Shown here: piece after piece, positions 5,004 to 9,248 of the stretch
How positions within the stretch are numbered: the stretch's first letter is position 1
How the letters are laid out: each line of letters begins with the position of its first letter
Assembly: GCA_031270215.1 (NCBI GenBank)
Contig: JAISYB010000029.1
Location: 1-9,248 of the forward strand
Direction of reading: 5' to 3'
DNA length: 9,248 nt
Origin: Streptococcaceae bacterium
GTDB lineage: Bacteria > Bacillota > Bacilli > Lactobacillales > Streptococcaceae
The notes under the pieces: generated by a model
What the model saw: only the letters and a program-made list of their open reading frames with translations
Told to the model about the DNA's origin: nothing
The model's database searches: none
Position numbers and translations under genes: made by a program

Positions 5004-5189
5004 TTAAGCTTGATTGCCGGTATTTGCCTTATAAAGCTTATCTGTTAGGTAAACTCGACGCAATTTAAAGCCTAAAAGTGTTCCCCAGAACAAGATACCA
5101 AGGATTGCTTTTTCAAAAAATGCATCCATTAGCCACCAAGTATAGAGCGTTACAATTATCGCATGAACGTAAAATTCTTTTTTCCTCAT
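5004..5189 (-). CDS. Small membrane protein of unknown function, 61 residues
   Basis: The product has two probable membrane segments (about residues 7-23 and 27-43) separated by a short acidic turn, then a basic tail with KLRRVYLTDKLYK. The pattern suggests a hairpin in the membrane with the tail in the cytosol. I do not recognise the family. GAGGGAGT precedes the ATG by 5 nt, a strong ribosome binding site that supports a real gene in spite of its size. It begins 27 nt after the DUF1934 gene and ends just before a terminator, which makes it the last gene of the operon. Confidence 0.7.
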   Translation of the reverse strand: MRKKEFYVHAIIVTLYTWWLMDAFFEKAILGILFWGTLLGFKLRRVYLTDKLYKANTGNQA

Positions 5190-5216
5190 CTTTACTCCCT
5201 CAATATTTATATTTAA

Positions 5217-5597
5217 TTACCAAACTATCGTTAAACGATAGCTCCCAATGACTGACGCATCAGGTATATCTAACAGCTGATACTTTATTTTGATTGAATT
5301 ATCAGCTGTCCGTCTTGAAATAACTTTGGTTTTAAACGTCAAAGTCAGCTCTGGATAGTAAAAATATGCAGTCGCTTCTTGATTTTTACTTAGAACAAGC
5401 TTACTACGTTGATTGCCAAAACGCAACATCTCGAAATTATCATGGTTGATTTTCAGAACAACTCGTTCTTCCTTAGACTCTAGATATTCGACAAAGGTAT
5501 TTCCGCCTTTGTCAAATATCCGTCCCCGATAAGTCGCTTCAACGACTTCTAGATCGCCATTTTGCCAGATTTCATTTTTCAAATAAATCTCAACCAT
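5217..5597 (-). CDS. DUF1934 (YwiB-like) domain protein
   Basis: The 126-residue product has the features of the DUF1934 family of small Firmicutes proteins with a lipocalin-like barrel fold: a run of beta strands, FVEYLESKEERVVLKI near 35-50, the FEMLRFGNQRSKLVLSKNQEATAYFYYP stretch in two blocks near 55-82, and a C-terminal YRLTIVW. No signal peptide is seen, so it is probably cytosolic. Its function is not established. The ATG overlaps the stop of the E1 beta gene by 8 nt (ATGGTTGA), with GAGGA 9 nt ahead inside that gene, so translation is likely coupled. Such genes are more often found near argS; a place behind E1 genes is unusual. Confidence 0.82.
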   Translation of the reverse strand: MVEIYLKNEIWQNGDLEVVEATYRGRIFDKGGNTFVEYLESKEERVVLKINHDNFEMLRFGNQRSKLVLSKNQEATAYFYYPELTLTFKTKVISRRTADNSIKIKYQLLDIPDASVIGSYRLTIVW

Positions 5598-6537
5598 GCA
5601 TTAATTCCTCAATGGTAGCATGTATCTGCGCTATTTCAGGAGTTAGCTGTCGTTCTAAATTCTCCGCTGCCGGCACTGGCGTAAAGGCGCCTGCAAGCAT
5701 TTTGACGTTTGCTTGTGTATTTAATGCGACAAGTGTAACCAGCTCACTGGCAATCCCATTAGCAACGGATTCTGTCAAGACAAGCGCTCGTTGCGTCTTA
5801 TTTACCGATTGGAGAATCCCTGCTTCATCTAGTGGTAATAGCGTAATCGGGTCAACAACCTCAATATCACAAGGGGCACTTTCCGCTGCCTTTAAGGCAA
5901 GCTCAACCATTCGACCAATAGCAATAATCGTCAAATCTTCGCCAACACGCTTAATCTCTGATTTGCCAATGGTTAGTGGCAACAAAGAATCAAAGGAAAA
6001 TTGCTGCTTATAAAGCGACTTAGGTTCAAAGATAATCACCGGATTAGGATTATCAACTGCTGCCTTTAATGCTCGATAAACATCCTCGGCATTGCTTGGT
6101 TCGATAACGATTAAACCGGGGACTTGCGTAAACCAGCTTTCATAGCTCTGAGAATGTTGGACGCTTGCACCAGTACCGCTACCAATGGCTGCTCGAATGA
6201 CTAATGGCACTGAAGCTTGCCCATTTGATAAATAACAGATTTTAGCTGCCTGATTGACAATCTGATCCATTGCCACAGTCAGAAAATCTGAAAATTGGAT
6301 TTCTAAGATAGGTAGCATTCCCTCAAGCGCTGCACCGATTGCTAGGCCAGTAATCGCAGCTTCAGAAATCGGTGTTTCCAAAACTTGAGAGGGAAATCGT
6401 GACAATAAACCCTTAGTCGCACCAAATGCACCACCGTAATCGCCGACATCTTCTCCTAAGATAAAGCTTTGAGGATTGTCCGCTAAAATCTCTGTTAATG
6501 CTAAATTAACCGCATCAAGATAAGTTTTTTTAGGCAT
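5590..6537 (-). CDS. acoB: Acetoin/2-oxoacid dehydrogenase E1 component, beta subunit
   Basis: This is the beta subunit of a thiamine-diphosphate-dependent E1 of the acetoin, pyruvate or branched-chain dehydrogenase type, closest in pattern to AcoB. The 315-residue length fits the family. Visible motifs are LGEDVGDYGGAFGATKGL (27-44), the PISE segment whose Glu59 activates the cofactor, FSDFLTVAMDQIVNQAAK (82-99), and the HSQ motif with His128. A transketolase C-terminal domain follows from about 190. The start ATG overlaps the E1 alpha stop by 8 nt (ATGCCTAA) with GAGGA 7 nt upstream, so the two subunits are made together in equal amounts. Substrate is inferred; AcoB, PdhB and BkdB subunits are hard to tell apart from sequence alone. 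Confidence 0.9.
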   Translation of the reverse strand: MPKKTYLDAVNLALTEILADNPQSFILGEDVGDYGGAFGATKGLLSRFPSQVLETPISEAAITGLAIGAALEGMLPILEIQFSDFLTVAMDQIVNQAAKICYLSNGQASVPLVIRAAIGSGTGASVQHSQSYESWFTQVPGLIVIEPSNAEDVYRALKAAVDNPNPVIIFEPKSLYKQQFSFDSLLPLTIGKSEIKRVGEDLTIIAIGRMVELALKAAESAPCDIEVVDPITLLPLDEAGILQSVNKTQRALVLTESVANGIASELVTLVALNTQANVKMLAGAFTPVPAAENLERQLTPEIAQIHATIEELMHG

Positions 6538-7501
6538 AAATATTCCTCGTTAATTCTTCCATTTCTGGAGCATCATCATTAAAAGCTCGCTGTGCTTCCA
6601 CTAATAATTCACCATAAATCTTCTGCTTGAGCTGTTCTAAGGCATCCTTTTTGATGTCATAATCCGACATCAATGCCTCCTCCATGTGTTCAATTGGGTC
6701 ATAATAATTCTTCCAAAAGCTCACCTCGTCATCTGTACGATAGACCTCCTGATCGCTTCTAGAATGTCCTTTAAAGCGATAGGTTTGTGCTTCGATTAAA
6801 ACAGGGGTGAACGCTTCTCGGTGAACTAAATTCTGCATTGTTTGGAAAACCTCAAAAACATTATTTCCATTAATCCGAATGCCCTTCATTCCATAATTAT
6901 TTGCACGTAGGCTAAGATTTGGCACACTCATCATCTTTTCAATCGGACTGCTCATTGCATACTGATTATTCTCAATGACGAAAATAATCGGCAATTGCCA
7001 TAACGCTGCAATATTCATCGCTTCATGGAAAGTGCCCTCATTCGTTGCACCATCTCCAGAAAAACACACGACAATCCGCTTCTCGCCTTTCATCTTAATC
7101 GCTTGTGCCAAGCCAAGCGCAATCGGAAAGTTCCCGCCGACAATTCCATTCCCACCGATAAAGCCTAGTGAATGATTAGAAATGTGCATACTGCCGCCAC
7201 GACCGCCATTTGTTCCTGTTTTTTTACCAAACATCTCTGCAAACATCTGATACGTATCAACACCTTTAGCAATCGCATGACCGTGATTGCGATGTGTTGA
7301 TAGCACTAAATCATCTTGCTTTAGTGCCTGACAAATACCTGTCGCAATCGCTTCTTGTCCATTATACAAATGAATTGTTCCATGTATCTGACCTTGTTGA
7401 TTATAGTCGTCAAGAATATCTTCAAAAAAACGAATTTTAAGCATTTCTTGATAGAATGTTAAAACGTGTGATTTTTTCAAGATGTCTTTTTCCATCAACA
7501 T
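6530..7501 (-). CDS. acoA: Acetoin/2-oxoacid dehydrogenase E1 component, alpha subunit
   Basis: This alpha subunit pairs with the next gene product to form the alpha2-beta2 E1 that decarboxylates or cleaves its substrate with thiamine diphosphate. The 323 residues contain the THRNHGH motif (69-75), the glycine-rich GGRGGSMH (99-106), and the cofactor motif that runs from GDGATNEG (149-156) to ENN (177-179) for magnesium and diphosphate binding. The loop HSRSD (246-250) equals the phosphorylation-loop region of the family. The start is supported by AAGGAGG 7 nt ahead. This is the first gene of a four-gene leftward operon. No E2 (lipoyl transferase) or E3 gene follows, unlike the usual acoABCL order. 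A pyruvate-active enzyme is the main alternative. Confidence 0.9.
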   Translation of the reverse strand: MLMEKDILKKSHVLTFYQEMLKIRFFEDILDDYNQQGQIHGTIHLYNGQEAIATGICQALKQDDLVLSTHRNHGHAIAKGVDTYQMFAEMFGKKTGTNGGRGGSMHISNHSLGFIGGNGIVGGNFPIALGLAQAIKMKGEKRIVVCFSGDGATNEGTFHEAMNIAALWQLPIIFVIENNQYAMSSPIEKMMSVPNLSLRANNYGMKGIRINGNNVFEVFQTMQNLVHREAFTPVLIEAQTYRFKGHSRSDQEVYRTDDEVSFWKNYYDPIEHMEEALMSDYDIKKDALEQLKQKIYGELLVEAQRAFNDDAPEMEELTRNIYA

Positions 7502-7571
7502 TTTTTCCCCTCCTTATAACTGCTCATCAGTAGATAGCTCTTCTGTTTTGCTTATTTAGTTTAACTTATCC

Positions 7572-7599
7572 GTGCTATTCATTTATTTCACTTTAGCAC
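7572..7599. promoter_or_regulatory. Inverted repeat upstream of the E1 operon, possible operator
   Basis: GTGCTA (7572-7577) and TAGCAC (7594-7599) form inverted 6-bp arms with centres 22 bases apart, about two helical turns. They lie about 75-100 bases ahead of the E1 alpha start and downstream of the promoter candidate at 7624-7652. This would suit a dimeric repressor. No cre site was seen here. Confidence 0.3.
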
Positions 7600-7623
7600 T
7601 TCAATATTTTATCTATTAATCCT

Positions 7624-7652
7624 AGTCTAGCTTTTTTTTTACTATTCCTCAA
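7624..7652 (-). promoter_or_regulatory. Candidate promoter of the E1 operon
   Basis: On the minus strand TTGAGG (7652-7647) and TAGACT (7629-7624) stand 17 bases apart, each four of six to consensus. It would give a leader of about 115 nt. A TAAACT further down (7555-7565 region) is an alternative without a -35. Confidence 0.3.
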
Positions 7653-7687
7653 CTAATACAGATAAAAAAAGGAATAAATTCTCATTC

Positions 7688-7725
7688 AAAAGGACAAGCG
7701 CCAGTAAAAATAGCTGCGCTTGCCC
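7688..7725 (-). terminator. Intrinsic terminator of the ABC exporter operon
   Basis: On the minus strand GGGCAAGCGC (7725-7716) pairs with GCGCTTGTCC (7701-7692), a 10-bp stem with one G.U pair around 14 bases, followed by TTTT. The stem is strong and the T-run short. It lies 26 bases after the permease stop. Confidence 0.75.
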
Positions 7726-7751
7726 TAAATTATCATATTTGAACATTTTTC

Positions 7752-8948
7752 TCATCTCAATATATCAATCAAATCTTTATTAGCTGCCTTAGTTGCAGGC
7801 ATGATACTAAAAACTAAACCGATAATCAATGAGATACCAAGTGCCAGTGTAGTGGTAAATAAATCTGGACGAACTGTGAAGGGGAGAAATAGCGAAATCA
7901 ATAGGGCGACTAAAAAACCAATCAAATAGCCAACTACCCCCGCAGTCAAGGTCAAAAGTAAGCCCTCAAATAAAAATTGTAAGCGAATATCTCGCCGCTT
8001 AGCCCCCATTGCGCGACAAATCCCGATTTCACGCACACGTTCACTCACCGAGATATACATCATATTCATCACACCGACCCCTGCAATGAAAAGAGAAATC
8101 CCTGCAATCGTTGAGATAAAATAAGTCAATAAACGCAAAACCTTACCAATTCCATCAGTTAGTGACGATAAATCCACCGTTGAATAGCTACCAAAAGCAC
8201 TCATACTGCCACTATCCTTCAGCTGCTTTAACACACGATTGGTGACAAGTGATGGCTTATAGGCTGAATCTATCGTTAATTTAATGCTCTGAACCTTTCG
8301 AGTCGTTGCTTGATGATATTGATAGGTCTTTTTGGGTATTTGAATATCTGGGGTCAAACTGAATAAATCTTGTGCTGTGCCGGAAAAAATACCCACGACA
8401 GTATATAGCTCACCGTCAACATCAAGTCCAAATCCCAATACCTTCTGTAAATCAGGATTAATTGCCTTGGCAGTATCAAGACTAATCTCACAGACTTTAT
8501 TTAAAAGTCTACCATCATCAGCTGTGAGTTTTCTTCCATATTTGACCGCATCTCCTGAGCCACTATTTAAAGCAACTGTTTTATTATAGCTTGTGCCTGA
8601 AAGTATCAGCGTCATGAAAAGCTGGTTAGTATCGGTGTTATCTGCTTGAACCTTTTTTACCCCTTCAATCGCTCCAATCCGACTAAGGTCTGTAGCATTA
8701 AAAAAGCTCACGTCTTGACTTTCATACAGCTTATAATCACTCGGCTCAAAGCTAATCGTCGTCACAACATTGGCACTATCAGACTGTGCAAGATTTTTAA
8801 TCGTATAATGCTCAAAGCCACGCCCTAAGCTCATAATCGTAATCACGGAAGCAACCCCTACGACAATTCCAAACATCGTTAAAAGGCTTCGCTTACGATT
8901 TTGGACAAGCGCATGATACGCACTGTAAATGATTTCTATCAATTTCAT
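7752..8948 (-). CDS. ABC transporter permease, MacB/FtsX type
   Basis: The 398-residue product has the MacB-type layout: one N-terminal membrane segment (about 22-42), a large extracellular MacB core domain (about 45-265), then three membrane segments (about 272-300, 327-354 and 365-384). The sequence ERVREIGICRAMGAKRRDI (304-321) after the second segment is the typical coupling region that touches the ATPase. Such exporters act as dimers with two ATPases and move peptides, antibiotics or lipoproteins by a mechanotransmission cycle; the substrate here is unknown. The ATG overlaps the ATPase stop (ATGA), with GAGGTGG 7 nt upstream, so the pair is translationally coupled. No separate membrane fusion protein is visible inside the window. 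Confidence 0.92.
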   Translation of the reverse strand: MKLIEIIYSAYHALVQNRKRSLLTMFGIVVGVASVITIMSLGRGFEHYTIKNLAQSDSANVVTTISFEPSDYKLYESQDVSFFNATDLSRIGAIEGVKKVQADNTDTNQLFMTLILSGTSYNKTVALNSGSGDAVKYGRKLTADDGRLLNKVCEISLDTAKAINPDLQKVLGFGLDVDGELYTVVGIFSGTAQDLFSLTPDIQIPKKTYQYHQATTRKVQSIKLTIDSAYKPSLVTNRVLKQLKDSGSMSAFGSYSTVDLSSLTDGIGKVLRLLTYFISTIAGISLFIAGVGVMNMMYISVSERVREIGICRAMGAKRRDIRLQFLFEGLLLTLTAGVVGYLIGFLVALLISLFLPFTVRPDLFTTTLALGISLIIGLVFSIMPATKAANKDLIDILR

Positions 8949-9248
8949 AGCTCTTCCACCTCGTCTATGATTTCCCCGTCTAAGACATGGAGCACGCGCG
9001 AGCAGTAGCTTGCCATTGCCACATCATGCGTCACAAGAATAATCGTTACGCCATCTTGATTGAGCTGTTTGAATAATTCCATAATCTCAAGACTCGTCTT
9101 ACTATCTAAGGCACCTGTCGGTTCATCAGCGATAATAAAGCTTGGCTGATTGATAATGGCACGCGCAATCGCAACACGCTGCTGCTGCCCGCCGGACAGA
9201 TGCTTTGGACGGACATTTAACTTATCTGTTAAGCCGACCTTCTCAAGT
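8945..9248 (-). CDS. ABC transporter ATP-binding protein, C-terminal part, partial
   Basis: Only the last 100 residues are in the window; the start lies beyond position 9248. They contain the signature LSGGQQQR, the Walker B segment IIADEPTGALD, and the switch histidine in LVTHD. ADEPTGALD is characteristic of MacB/LolD/FtsE-type ATPases, which agrees with the permease that follows. The Walker A motif is missing only because of the window edge. The TGA overlaps the permease ATG by two bases plus one (ATGA). Together they make an exporter whose substrate is not known. Confidence 0.93.
   Translation of the reverse strand, partial: LEKVGLTDKLNVRPKHLSGGQQQRVAIARAIINQPSFIIADEPTGALDSKTSLEIMELFKQLNQDGVTIILVTHDVAMASYCSRVLHVLDGEIIDEVEEL

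Noticed and set aside
5612..6013. Plus-strand ORF of 133 codons opposite the E1 beta gene
   Set aside because: It is antisense to a clearly conserved gene, has a Ser/Ala/Thr-rich composition typical of a mirror frame, and shows no recognisable domain.
7643..7676. TATTCCT/AGGAATA inverted repeat read as a terminator
   Set aside because: No T-run follows on either strand, the stem is AT-rich with a 20-nt loop, and a better terminator for the exporter operon lies at 7688-7725.

Overview
The window looks like chromosomal DNA of a low-GC Gram-positive bacterium of the order Lactobacillales. The evidence is the AT-rich sequence, strong AGGAGG-type ribosome binding sites, a metK leader with the core of the SMK-box (SAM-III) riboswitch (known from Lactobacillales), and Xpt, CorA and BirA proteins that resemble streptococcal and lactococcal members. 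The genus cannot be fixed from the sequence alone. No tRNA, rRNA, insertion sequence, prophage gene or CRISPR array is visible.

Layout. (1) Positions 1-94: the 5' end of a leftward gene that leaves the window. Its first codons run into 14 perfect copies of TGTCC (GGACA on the coding strand), the layout of a phase-variable contingency gene. (2) Positions 95-384, about 290 bases without a gene, hold this gene's ribosome binding site, a candidate promoter, a cre-like site, and two mutually exclusive RNA hairpins, one of them an intrinsic terminator for leftward transcripts from xpt. (3) Positions 385-2234: leftward metK (S-adenosylmethionine synthetase) followed by xpt (xanthine phosphoribosyltransferase), with an intrinsic terminator between them. 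(4) Positions 2235-2610, about 375 bases without a gene, form a divergent control region: SMK box and extended -10 promoter for metK, a 21-bp palindrome plus more TTGATA/TATCAA sites, and a promoter for corA. (5) Positions 2611-4836: a rightward operon of a CorA-type divalent cation transporter, BirA and a small membrane protein, closed by a terminator. (6) Positions 4953-7501: a leftward operon of the two E1 subunits of an acetoin/2-oxoacid dehydrogenase, a DUF1934-type protein and a 61-residue membrane protein, with 8-nt overlaps at the first two junctions and its own terminator. (7) Positions 7688-9248: a leftward ABC exporter of the MacB/LolCDE type, with a complete permease and the C-terminal 100 residues of its ATPase, ending in a hairpin terminator.

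How the parts work together. metK and xpt are housekeeping genes for methyl-donor synthesis and purine salvage, and metK translation is probably shut off by its own product, SAM. corA and birA supply cation transport and biotin-protein ligation. The E1 pair lacks adjacent E2 and E3 genes and probably borrows them or acts as a stand-alone thiamine-diphosphate enzyme. The most unusual part is the left end. There a pentanucleotide tract inside a coding start, a cre-like site, an 11-bp inverted repeat and an RNA hairpin switch lie within 290 bases.
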